From contig JAFYMV010000214.1 of NCBI GenBank assembly GCA_017548225.1, positions 1 through 7,189 on the forward strand: a stretch of 7,189 nt of DNA. Direction: 5' to 3'. A program made the translations under genes and the position numbers. Of this stretch, positions 1-5,859 are shown piece after piece (position 1 is the first letter of the stretch; each line of letters opens with the position of its first letter). The DNA comes from Bacteroidaceae bacterium (GTDB lineage: Bacteria > Bacteroidota > Bacteroidia > Bacteroidales > Bacteroidaceae). Below the pieces are notes generated by a model that had not been told where the DNA came from, ran no database searches, and worked only from the letters and a program-made list of their open reading frames with translations.

Positions 1-1286
1 GGCTTGTGTCCCATCTTGAGGTGCATACAGCGGCTCTCGCACTGCTTCTCCTGCGGACATACTCGGCCACATACGGCGGGCAGTGCCGAGGTGAGTTTGA
101 GCACGCGGGCTGCTTCGAGAATCTCGCCACGCTCGATGTTCTTTACAAATGAGGGGATGTTGATACCTACGGGGCAACCCTCCATACAGGTGGGATTGGC
201 GCAGTCGAGACAACGCTTGGCCTCGGTGAGCGCCTGCTCCATGGTGAGACCCTGGTTTACCTCTTCGCGCAGCTGGTGGCGACGGTAGTCGGGGGCGAGC
301 TCGGGCATCTCGCAGCGCTCAATCTGGGTGCGCTCCTTGGCTTTCATGCTCTTGCGCAGTGCCTCACGCCACTCGCTGTTGCGGTCGATGTCGACGGGTG
401 TTGATGCTGCATTCTCTGAGCACTCCGAGGTCTCTGAACACTTAGAACTCTCAGAAAGAACGGGATGGGTATGCTCGGGCTTCTCCATCTCTTGTACTTC
501 GATGTCCTTGAAGGCGCCCATGCGTTTGAGCATCTCATCGAAGTCTACCTGATGGCCGTCAAACTCGGGGCCGTCAACGCACACGAACTTGGTCTTGCCA
601 CCTACGGTGATGCGGCAAGCACCGCACATACCAGTACCGTCTACCATGATGGTGTTGAGTGATACATCGGTGGGGATTTCATATTTCTTGGTGAGGAGAC
701 ACACGAACTTCATCATGATGGCGGGGCCGATGGCGAAGCACTTGTTTACCTTCTCGCGCTGGATGATGCTCTCGATACCTTCGGTTACGAGGCCCTTATT
801 GCCGTATGAGCCGTCGTCGGTCATAATCACTACCTCGTCAGAGCTTTGGCGCACCTCGTCCTCCAAGATGATAAGGTCTTTAGAGCGGCCGGCAAGTACC
901 GAGATGACGCGGTTGCCTGCAGCCTTCAATGCCTGGATGATGGGGAGCATGGGAGCCACACCTACACCACCACCGGCACATACTACGGTGCCGAAATTCT
1001 CGATGTGTGTAGCCTGACCAAGAGGACCTACGATGTCGGCAATGGTGTCGCCTACATTGAGGTCGCAGATTTGGGTTGATGAGTGGCCCACCTTCTGGAT
1101 AACCAAAGTGATGGTACCCTTCTCAATATCAGCACCAGCAATGGTGAGAGGCACGCGTTCGCCCTTCTCGCCAAGGCGTACTATAACGAAATGACCCGCC
1201 TTGCGTGAACGCGCAATGAGCGGAGCGGTAATCTCAAGCTTGAAAACCTTCTCGGAAAACTGATGTTTGCTTACTACGGTATACAT
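1..1286 (-). CDS. nfnAB: Fused NfnA-NfnB-type oxidoreductase (SudB/GltA-like), N-terminal 428 residues, cut by left edge
   Basis: The frame is open from the ATG at 1284-1286 to the left edge, so the stop and most of the second module are missing. Residues 1-100 are a ferredoxin-reductase-like FAD domain with the flavin motif RVPLTIAG at 44-51. An NAD(P) site follows (CAGGGVGVAP, 103-112). Next is a [2Fe-2S] loop with D216, C221, C224 and C236. Residues 265-310 are a polar linker. The second module opens with two iron-sulfur motifs, CLDCANPTCMEGCP (359-372) and CGRVCPQEKQCESRC (406-420), as in NfnB/GltD proteins. Family knowledge: NfnAB is a cytosolic, electron-bifurcating NADH-dependent ferredoxin:NADP+ oxidoreductase. 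Automated annotation often calls the fusion dihydroorotate dehydrogenase electron-transfer subunit/glutamate synthase. The complete fusion should be roughly 750-800 residues. The bifurcating activity here is inference; the fold and cofactors are well supported. Confidence 0.94.
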   Translation of the reverse strand, partial: MYTVVSKHQFSEKVFKLEITAPLIARSRKAGHFVIVRLGEKGERVPLTIAGADIEKGTITLVIQKVGHSSTQICDLNVGDTIADIVGPLGQATHIENFGTVVCAGGGVGVAPMLPIIQALKAAGNRVISVLAGRSKDLIILEDEVRQSSDEVVIMTDDGSYGNKGLVTEGIESIIQREKVNKCFAIGPAIMMKFVCLLTKKYEIPTDVSLNTIMVDGTGMCGACRITVGGKTKFVCVDGPEFDGHQVDFDEMLKRMGAFKDIEVQEMEKPEHTHPVLSESSKCSETSECSENAASTPVDIDRNSEWREALRKSMKAKERTQIERCEMPELAPDYRRHQLREEVNQGLTMEQALTEAKRCLDCANPTCMEGCPVGINIPSFVKNIERGEILEAARVLKLTSALPAVCGRVCPQEKQCESRCMHLKMGHK

Positions 1287-1330
1287 AGTCGTATTTTTGA
1301 TTTATTTTATGTTATCCTACTAAAATAATA

Positions 1331-1346
1331 TGCACATGCATGTGCA
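1331..1346. promoter_or_regulatory. Perfect 16-bp palindrome in the leader of the Nfn-like gene
   Basis: TGCACATGCATGTGCA equals its own reverse complement over all 16 bases. It lies 13 bp downstream of the -7 box and 44 bp upstream of the start codon of the Nfn-like gene. That puts it at about +10 to +25 of the predicted transcript. It could be an operator for a dimeric regulator, or a small RNA hairpin (TGCACA stem, TGCA loop). No regulator is identifiable from the window. Confidence 0.5.
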
Positions 1347-1359
1347 ACCTATTGGGATG

Positions 1360-1395
1360 CAAAGGTAAACATTTTATATGATTTTCATAGCCAAA
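1360..1395 (-). promoter_or_regulatory. Candidate Bacteroidetes-type promoter for the Nfn-like gene
   Basis: On the minus strand TACCTTTG (1360-1367) matches the Bacteroidetes -7 consensus TAnnTTTG exactly. The only nearby TTTG (1392-1395) is 24 nt upstream, longer than the usual 19-21, so the -33 assignment is weak. The predicted start of transcription is near 1354, giving a leader of about 70 nt. No convincing hairpin terminator separates it from the upstream nucleotidyltransferase gene, so read-through is possible too. Confidence 0.55.
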
Positions 1396-1452
1396 CCATA
1401 CAAAAAGATAGAAAATAGTGAAAAGAGGTGTCTTGCTGCAGAGGTATGGCGC

Positions 1453-2226
1453 TTATCGGTAGCTCTCTGTTACGATTTCGGCAGCTCGCGGCAGGGTCTC
1501 GGGTTTGCCGGCATCGACCCAACGGAAGTCTTCGGGCGCCTCTATGCCGCAGATGCGGTGGCGTGATGCGTGTTGCCAGTAGAAGTTGGTAATGGAGAAT
1601 ATCTCGCCCTGTTGCTCGAGCAGCGGGAAGAGTGAGGGGGAGATGATGTGTATGCCTGAGAAGGCGAGCAGATGGTAGCGTTCGTCATCTTCGGCAAGGT
1701 GCTCAAGTACAGGAGGCAGATGGGGGTGTGAGGTGCGTACCTCGCCCGTTTGTGTGTTTTTCCATGCCACGAGACGGTCTTCGTTGTCAAAGACGAAGTA
1801 GCGTGAGGTGTGGCGACGGCTTACGAGGAGTGAGGCATCGGCTCCGCTATGGATATGGGTGGCGTAGAGTGTGGCGAGGTCAGCATTGGAGAAGATGTCC
1901 ACATTGTGCACCAGTACCGGGTGGGCGGCATCAAACAGGGGGAGGGCTTTGCGTATGCCTCCACCGGTGTCGAGCAATTGTCCGCGTTCGTCAGAGAAGG
2001 CTACCTCAAGTCCGAAACCATTGTTTGCCGTTACATAATCGATAATCTGTTCGGCATAGTGGTGCACATTGATAACCACTCGCTCACAGCCAGCATTGCG
2101 CAAGCGCAGCAGCTGGTGGGCTATCATGGGGAGTCCTGCTACCTCTACCATCGCCTTGGGGCAGTGGTCGGTATAGGGCTTGAGTCGTGTGCCGAGTCCG
2201 GCAGCGAATATCATTGCGTTTTTCAT
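1453..2226 (-). CDS. Sugar-phosphate nucleotidyltransferase, MurU-like (257 residues)
   Basis: This is an NTP-transferase family enzyme. It opens with the nucleotide-binding signature AAGLGTRLKPYTDHCPKAM (8-26) and VAGLPMI (29-35). The substrate loop DTGGGI is at 86-91, a putative metal-binding Asp is in HNVD (107-110), and WVDAGKPE (236-243) stands where many relatives have DIGTPE. The family transfers a nucleoside monophosphate from NTP to a sugar 1-phosphate. With a permease for muropeptides immediately upstream, the likeliest role is MurU-like, MurNAc-1-phosphate to UDP-MurNAc in cytoplasmic cell-wall recycling. That assignment is inference; a mannose-1-phosphate guanylyltransferase or another specificity is possible. 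The start at 2226 is preferred because ATG follows the upstream stop after one base and gives the standard MKNAMIFAAG N-terminus. A start at 2244 would add six residues overlapping the permease gene. Confidence 0.85.
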   Translation of the reverse strand: MKNAMIFAAGLGTRLKPYTDHCPKAMVEVAGLPMIAHQLLRLRNAGCERVVINVHHYAEQIIDYVTANNGFGLEVAFSDERGQLLDTGGGIRKALPLFDAAHPVLVHNVDIFSNADLATLYATHIHSGADASLLVSRRHTSRYFVFDNEDRLVAWKNTQTGEVRTSHPHLPPVLEHLAEDDERYHLLAFSGIHIISPSLFPLLEQQGEIFSITNFYWQHASRHRICGIEAPEDFRWVDAGKPETLPRAAEIVTESYR

Positions 2227-2227
2227 C

Positions 2228-3502
2228 CTATCTGTTTTTGCCAAAGTCTTTATCTATTTTCAAGAATGCTGATACCACGAAGGTTACGATGCAGCATGCC
2301 ATGATCCAAAGGAAGAAACCCTTGTATCCCATCCACTCCTGCAATGCACCTGATAACATGCCCGGAAGCATCATGCCTGCGGCCATGAAGGCGGTGGCAA
2401 TGGCATAGTGGGCAGTCTCATGGGTGCCGCGTGCGTAGTATATAAGGAATAGCATGTAGGCGGTGAAGCCGAAGCCATAGCCCATCTGCTCGATGAAGAG
2501 GCATGAGGAGATGAGGTATAGGTTGCTGGGTTGTGTGTAAGAGAGATATACATACACGACATCGGGTAGCGAGATAGCCCACACCATAGGCCATAGCCAG
2601 CGTTTGAGTCCGCCGCGCGAGATGCACACTCCGCCAAGGATACCACCAAGGGTCAGTCCTATAGGACCTAATGTGCCTTGTATGACACCGATTTGTTCGA
2701 GCGTGAGCCCCAGTCCGCCCTCTGTCAAGGGGTCCATGAGGAAGGGGATGCTCATCTTGGATAGCTGGGCTTCGGGGAAGCGGAAGAGCAGCATGAAGAG
2801 CAGTGCAGGCACCACGCCCTCTTTCTTGAAGAAGGTGGCGAAGGTGTGGGCAAACTCCTTCAGGAGGTCGCGTGCCGCAAGGTTGCGCTGCTGGTCGGTA
2901 TGGGGACGGGGTAATACCCATGCATGGTAGGCGCCTACAAGGATGAACAGCGCTGCGGCGCCATAGAATGCCTCCGTCCAAGCCTGCTGTACATTGTTGT
3001 CATGATGGCGCAAGAGCCAATTCACCATGATCAGCATACCTCCCTGTCCGGTCAGCGTAGCCAAACGGTAGAAAGTGCTGCGTATGCCCACGAAGAACGA
3101 CTGCTCGCCCTCATCGAGTGCCATCATATAGAAGCCGTCAGCAGCCACATCGTGCGTAGCGGAGCTAAAGGCTAGGAGCCAAAAGATGGCCAGTGTCCAT
3201 TGCAAATAGCTTGCCATAGGTAGCGTAAAGGCAATACCTGCCATACCTGCCCCCATGAGTAGCTGCATGGCGACTATCCACCAGCGCTTGGTCTTCAGCA
3301 AATCCACAAAGGGACTCCATAGGGGCTTGATGAGCCACGGCAGATAAAACCATCCCGTGTAGTAGGCCACTTCGGCATTGCCCAACCCCAGTTGCTTGTA
3401 CATCACCACCGATAGGGTAATGACAAGGATGTAGGGGAGTCCTTCGGCAAAGTAGAGCGAGGGCACCCATGTCCAAGGTATATGTCGTTTAGATTGTTGC
3501 AT
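2228..3502 (-). CDS. ampG: AmpG-like MFS muropeptide permease (424 residues)
   Basis: This is a hydrophobic protein with about twelve predicted membrane segments. AmpG-type landmarks are a GLP at residues 21-23 in the first helix, KPLWSPFVD at 59-67 between helices 2 and 3, and AFSSATHDVAADG at 111-123 with D118 and D122. The last resembles the SASQD motif of E. coli AmpG. Family knowledge: AmpG is an inner-membrane, proton-driven importer of GlcNAc-anhydroMurNAc (peptides) released during wall turnover. In some bacteria it feeds the signal for beta-lactamase induction. The start at 3502 is chosen because the open frame's upstream ATG at 3643 would begin before the predicted promoter and add 47 non-membrane residues. 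The gene is first in an operon: its TAG stop is followed by one base and then the ATG of the nucleotidyltransferase. Exact substrate is inferred. Confidence 0.85.
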   Translation of the reverse strand: MQQSKRHIPWTWVPSLYFAEGLPYILVITLSVVMYKQLGLGNAEVAYYTGWFYLPWLIKPLWSPFVDLLKTKRWWIVAMQLLMGAGMAGIAFTLPMASYLQWTLAIFWLLAFSSATHDVAADGFYMMALDEGEQSFFVGIRSTFYRLATLTGQGGMLIMVNWLLRHHDNNVQQAWTEAFYGAAALFILVGAYHAWVLPRPHTDQQRNLAARDLLKEFAHTFATFFKKEGVVPALLFMLLFRFPEAQLSKMSIPFLMDPLTEGGLGLTLEQIGVIQGTLGPIGLTLGGILGGVCISRGGLKRWLWPMVWAISLPDVVYVYLSYTQPSNLYLISSCLFIEQMGYGFGFTAYMLFLIYYARGTHETAHYAIATAFMAAGMMLPGMLSGALQEWMGYKGFFLWIMACCIVTFVVSAFLKIDKDFGKNR

Positions 3503-3523
3503 AGCTTGTTTTTGATTGTATGA

Positions 3524-3552
3524 CAAAGGTAGTGCAAGCCGAGTGAAAAACC
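3524..3552 (-). repeat. Promoter module, copy A
   Basis: Read on the minus strand it starts GGTTTTTCACTCGG and ends CTTGCACTACCTTTG. It differs from copy B (3613-3641, same strand) at 2 of 29 positions and from copy C (3810-3838, opposite strand) at 3 of 29. It contains the -7 box of the permease operon. Confidence 0.85.
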
Positions 3553-3555
3553 AAA
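3524..3555 (-). promoter_or_regulatory. Promoter of the ampG-nucleotidyltransferase operon
   Basis: On the minus strand TTTG (3552-3555) is followed after 20 nt by TACCTTTG (3524-3531). That fits the Bacteroidetes -33/-7 promoter in both boxes and in spacing. Twenty-one bases separate the -7 box from the ATG at 3502, so the leader should be short. The stretch is copy A of the 29-bp repeated module. Confidence 0.75.
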
Positions 3556-3573
3556 AACTATTTTGGGTTTTTC
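3545..3573. repeat. Inverted repeat overlapping the -33 box of the ampG promoter
   Basis: GAAAAACCAAAA (3545-3556) and TTTTGGGTTTTTC (3561-3573) are inverted copies with one extra G on the right arm and a four-base centre (ACTA). The left arm belongs to promoter module A. The right arm starts a degenerate, opposite-facing module-like stretch that ends in CTACCTTC at 3585-3592. The AT-rich tail does not lie next to a gene end, so it is not taken as a terminator. Confidence 0.55.
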
Positions 3574-3580
3574 CGAGGCG

Positions 3581-3715
3581 CAGCCTACCTTCAAGTTGTG
3601 AATAAAACAAATTAAAGGTAGTGCAAGCCGAGTGAAAAAGCAAGGTATGTTTTGTATTTTCGCTTCGCTTTACTTTTACAAACTTTAATCAGCTACGCAT
3701 CTTGAAGTTAGGCGG
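3581..3715. repeat. Pair of 15-bp inverted repeats (arms 3581-3595 and 3701-3715)
   Basis: CAGCCTACCTTCAAG on the left and CTTGAAGTTAGGCGG on the right are inverted copies matching at 13 of 15 positions, with 105 bp between them. The enclosed stretch contains promoter module B. It may be the remnant of a small repeated element; no gene or terminal duplication supports a complete mobile element. Confidence 0.4.
3613..3641 (-). repeat. Promoter module, copy B, with a damaged -7 box
   Basis: An uninterrupted 26-bp identity with copy A runs over 3614-3639 (against 3525-3550). The -7 box reads TACCTTTA instead of TACCTTTG and the -33 position reads CTTG. It sits 89 bp upstream of copy A in the same direction, so it is either an extra weak promoter for the permease operon or an inactive duplicate. 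Confidence 0.8.
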
Positions 3716-3718
3716 TAG

Positions 3719-3763
3719 GCGACAAGTCGCACTCCTTTGGGGAGATAAACCTCCCGTTGTCGC
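3719..3763. repeat. Nested hairpin-forming sequence
   Basis: An outer stem pairs GCGACAA (3719-3725) with TTGTCGC (3757-3763), and an inner stem pairs GGGAG (3740-3744) with CTCCC (3751-3755). An alternative small hairpin, GCGAC-AA-GTCGC, uses 3719-3730. It lies upstream of the predicted ABC-F promoter, so if it acts it does so as DNA or in a longer transcript. There is no T-run on either side to make a terminator. Confidence 0.5.
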
Positions 3764-3765
3764 AA

Positions 3766-3788
3766 CCGACGCTAACGCTCCGCGTCGG
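3766..3788. repeat. GC-rich hairpin, 7-bp perfect stem
   Basis: CCGACGC (3766-3772) pairs with GCGTCGG (3782-3788) around a nine-base loop. It directly follows the nested hairpin and ends about 20 bp before the -33 box of the ABC-F promoter. It resembles a REP-like intergenic palindrome; genome-wide copy number is unknown. Confidence 0.55.
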
Positions 3789-3806
3789 CGGAAAAACACA
3801 AGTAAA

Positions 3807-3838
3807 CTTGGTTTTTCTCTCGCCTTGCACTAACTTTG
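3807..3838 (+). promoter_or_regulatory. Promoter of the ABC-F gene
   Basis: CTTG (3807-3810, one mismatch to TTTG) is followed after 20 nt by TAACTTTG (3831-3838), a full match to the Bacteroidetes -7 box. Only eight bases lie between this box and the ATG at 3847, so the transcript would start within a few bases of the start codon. Confidence 0.7.
3810..3838 (+). repeat. Promoter module, copy C
   Basis: It starts GGTTTTTCTCTCGC and ends CTTGCACTAACTTTG, matching copy A at 26 of 29 positions but on the opposite strand. The two divergent transcription units are thus driven by near-identical modules facing away from each other. Confidence 0.85.
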
Positions 3839-3846
3839 CACTCATT

Positions 3847-5778
3847 ATGATAAGTATCGAAAATCTCAAGGTTGAGTTTGGCGCTACGCCATTGTTTGAA
3901 GGAGTCAGTTATATCATCAATCCGAAAGACCGCATTGCTCTCGTAGGTAAGAACGGAGCGGGCAAGAGTACCATGCTTAAGATATTGGCAGGGCTGCAGC
4001 AGCCTACCGATGGTACGGTGAGCATGCCCAAGGGCATCTCGGTGTGCTACTTGCCACAGGTGATGAAACTGGCCGACTCGCGTACTGTGCGTGAGGAGAC
4101 CGAACTAGCGTTTGCTCACATCAGCGAGCAGAAAGCGCTTATTGACCGATTGGCTGCTGAGCTGGCCGAACGCACCGACTATGAGAGTGAGGGATATCAC
4201 GAGCTGATCGACCGCTTTACGCGTGAGAACGAGCGCTTCCAAATCATTGGTGGTGCCAACTACCATGCCGAGATGGAGCAGACGCTCTGTGGATTGGGAT
4301 TTAGCCGTGATGACTTTGATCGCCCCACTTCGGAGTTTTCGGGCGGATGGCGTATGCGTATCGAGCTGGCCAAGCTATTGCTACAACACCCCGATGTGTT
4401 GTTGCTCGATGAGCCTACCAACCATCTTGACATCGAGAGTATACAGTGGCTTGAGGAGTTTCTTGCACGCAATGGCAAGGCTGTGGTGCTCGTGAGCCAC
4501 GACCGCGCCTTTATCAATAATGTTACTAATCGTACCATTGAGATCACTTGTGGTACCATTCATGACTATAAAGTAAAGTACGATGAGTATGTGGTACTGC
4601 GTCGCGAGCGTCGTGAGCAGCAGTTGCGTGCTTATGAAAACCAGCAGAAGGAGATTGCTGATATCACTGACTTTATCGAGCGATTCCGCTACAAGCCCAC
4701 CAAAGCTATCCAGGTGCAGAGCCGCATCAAGCAGCTGGAGAAGATGGTGCCTGTAGTCATTGACGAGGAGGACCGCAGTACCTTGCGCCTCAAGTTCCGC
4801 CCGGCACAGCGCAGCGGAAACTATCCGGTGATATGTGAAGATGTAGCCAAAAGTTACAACCATCTTGTCTTCAAGGATGCTACCCTTACCATTCATCGTG
4901 GCGAAAAGGTGGCCTTCGTGGGCAAGAACGGTGAGGGTAAGACTACCCTTGTCAAGTGTATCATGGGCGAGATTCCCTTTGATGGTAAGCTCACCATAGG
5001 ACACAATGTGGAGATAGGCTACTTTGCGCAGAATCAGGCGCAACTGCTGGATGAAAATCTGACCGTATTTGAAACCATTGACCGTGTTGCCGTAGGCGAT
5101 ATTCGCCTGAAGATACGCGATATCTTGGGTGCCTTTATGTTTGGTGGCGAGGCTTCAGACAAGAAGGTGAAGGTGCTCTCGGGTGGTGAGCGTAGCCGAT
5201 TGGCCATGATTAAGCTTCTGCTCGAATCAGTCAATCTGCTCATCCTTGACGAGCCTACCAACCACCTCGATATGCGCTCAAAGGATGTGCTGAAGGAGGC
5301 TATCCGTGAGTTTGACGGTACGGTCATCATCGTCAGTCATGACCGTGAGTTCCTTGACGGACTTGTCACTAAAGTGTATGAGTTTGGTGGTGGTAAGGTG
5401 AAAGAGCACTTGGGCGGTATCTACGACTTCTTGCAGAGCAAGCGCATAGATAGTCTTGATAGCTTGGGCGCAAAACCGCAGAGCCTATCGTCTGCTCCGA
5501 GTGCCCAGAAGATTGAGCCAAAAGCCTCATCTGGTGCCATGGATTATGCCGCCCGCAAAGAGCAAGCCAAGCAGCAACGCAAGGCGCAAAAGCGTGTGGA
5601 GGAGTGCGAGAAGAAGGTGGCTAAAATAGAAGCCGAACTTAAAGAGCTGGAAGAGTGGATGGCTACTCCGTCAGGTGCGGCCAACCCTGCCCTTTTCGAG
5701 CAATATGGCAAACTGAAAGAGACATTGTCGCAAGCCGAAGCCGAATGGGAAGAGGCGATGATGGCATTGGAGGAGTAA
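3847..5778 (+). CDS. ABC-F family ATPase (643 residues)
   Basis: This soluble protein has two ATP-binding cassettes and no membrane segments. Cassette 1 has Walker A GKNGAGKS (34-41), signature SGGWRMR (165-171), Walker B with LLLDEPTNHLD ending at 195 (D188/E189) and the H-loop H218. Cassette 2 has GKNGEGKTT (359-367), LSGGER (444-449), D468/E469 and H498. A charged helical linker at about 238-322 matches the P-site-tRNA-interacting region of ABC-F proteins. After a Ser/Ala-rich stretch, residues 568-643 form a Lys/Glu-rich coiled coil, as in Uup/YheS/YdiF relatives. Family knowledge: ABC-F proteins bind the ribosomal E site and rescue or tune stalled translation; some protect against antibiotics. 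Nothing here marks it as a resistance type. The ATG at 3847 gives the normal MISIENL start; an upstream TTG at 3757 lies in the promoter region. All catalytic residues are intact. Confidence 0.95.
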   Translation: MISIENLKVEFGATPLFEGVSYIINPKDRIALVGKNGAGKSTMLKILAGLQQPTDGTVSMPKGISVCYLPQVMKLADSRTVREETELAFAHISEQKALIDRLAAELAERTDYESEGYHELIDRFTRENERFQIIGGANYHAEMEQTLCGLGFSRDDFDRPTSEFSGGWRMRIELAKLLLQHPDVLLLDEPTNHLDIESIQWLEEFLARNGKAVVLVSHDRAFINNVTNRTIEITCGTIHDYKVKYDEYVVLRRERREQQLRAYENQQKEIADITDFIERFRYKPTKAIQVQSRIKQLEKMVPVVIDEEDRSTLRLKFRPAQRSGNYPVICEDVAKSYNHLVFKDATLTIHRGEKVAFVGKNGEGKTTLVKCIMGEIPFDGKLTIGHNVEIGYFAQNQAQLLDENLTVFETIDRVAVGDIRLKIRDILGAFMFGGEASDKKVKVLSGGERSRLAMIKLLLESVNLLILDEPTNHLDMRSKDVLKEAIREFDGTVIIVSHDREFLDGLVTKVYEFGGGKVKEHLGGIYDFLQSKRIDSLDSLGAKPQSLSSAPSAQKIEPKASSGAMDYAARKEQAKQQRKAQKRVEECEKKVAKIEAELKELEEWMATPSGAANPALFEQYGKLKETLSQAEAEWEEAMMALEE

Positions 5779-5804
5779 ACTCCCAAGCGTATTGATATAA
5801 ATGA

Positions 5805-5841
5805 AGAAGAGCCTGTCAGTTGACGGGCTCTTCTCCTTTTT
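5805..5841. terminator. Rho-independent terminator of the ABC-F gene, possibly bidirectional
   Basis: A 13-bp stem with one G-T wobble (5805-5817 with 5822-5834) surrounds an AGTT loop. CC and five T residues follow (5837-5841) in the plus direction. It begins 26 bp after the ABC-F stop codon. The GH20 gene converges from the right and ends at 5860. In its direction the tail reads TTCATTTATATC, a weaker U-run, so termination both ways is plausible. Confidence 0.85.
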
Positions 5842-5859
5842 ATGTATGTGGGGGTGTGA

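Larger units (their letters stand above)
3503..3846. other. Divergent intergenic region, 344 bp, no gene, rich in repeats
   Basis: No protein with recognisable motifs or a plausible start is encoded here. The region separates the permease operon (leftward) from the ABC-F gene (rightward). It holds both predicted promoters, a third copy of the same promoter module, and inverted repeats at 3545-3573, 3581-3595 with 3701-3715, 3719-3763 and 3766-3788. It looks assembled from repeated and partly decayed elements rather than unique sequence. Confidence 0.8.

Noticed and set aside
589..1017. 142-codon plus-strand frame within the Nfn-like gene
   Set aside because: It lies opposite a well-supported coding frame with flavin and iron-sulfur motifs, and its own translation has no family features.
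1396..1452. Possible terminator after the nucleotidyltransferase gene
   Set aside because: CCATAC and GTATGG form an inverted repeat only over a gap of more than 40 bases, without a compact stem next to a T-run.
2418..2981. 187-codon minus-strand frame overlapping the permease
   Set aside because: Same-strand shifted frame, rich in Arg/Pro/His as expected of an out-of-frame reading of a membrane protein gene.
3503..3643. Longer permease start at 3643
   Set aside because: It would lie upstream of the well-formed promoter at 3524-3555 and add 47 residues without family similarity.
3581..3715. Inverted repeat pair as ends of an insertion element
   Set aside because: The enclosed 105 bp has no open frame, and no flanking direct duplication is visible.
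3766..3788. GC hairpin as a terminator
   Set aside because: No T-run on either side, and it follows no gene end in either direction.
3757..3846. TTG start at 3757 for the ABC-F protein
   Set aside because: The added 30 residues span the hairpin and promoter module; the family N-terminus fits the ATG at 3847.
4381..5043. 220-codon open frame on the minus strand inside the ABC-F gene
   Set aside because: It is antisense to a gene with every catalytic motif intact, shows no recognisable domain and has no promoter-like sequence.
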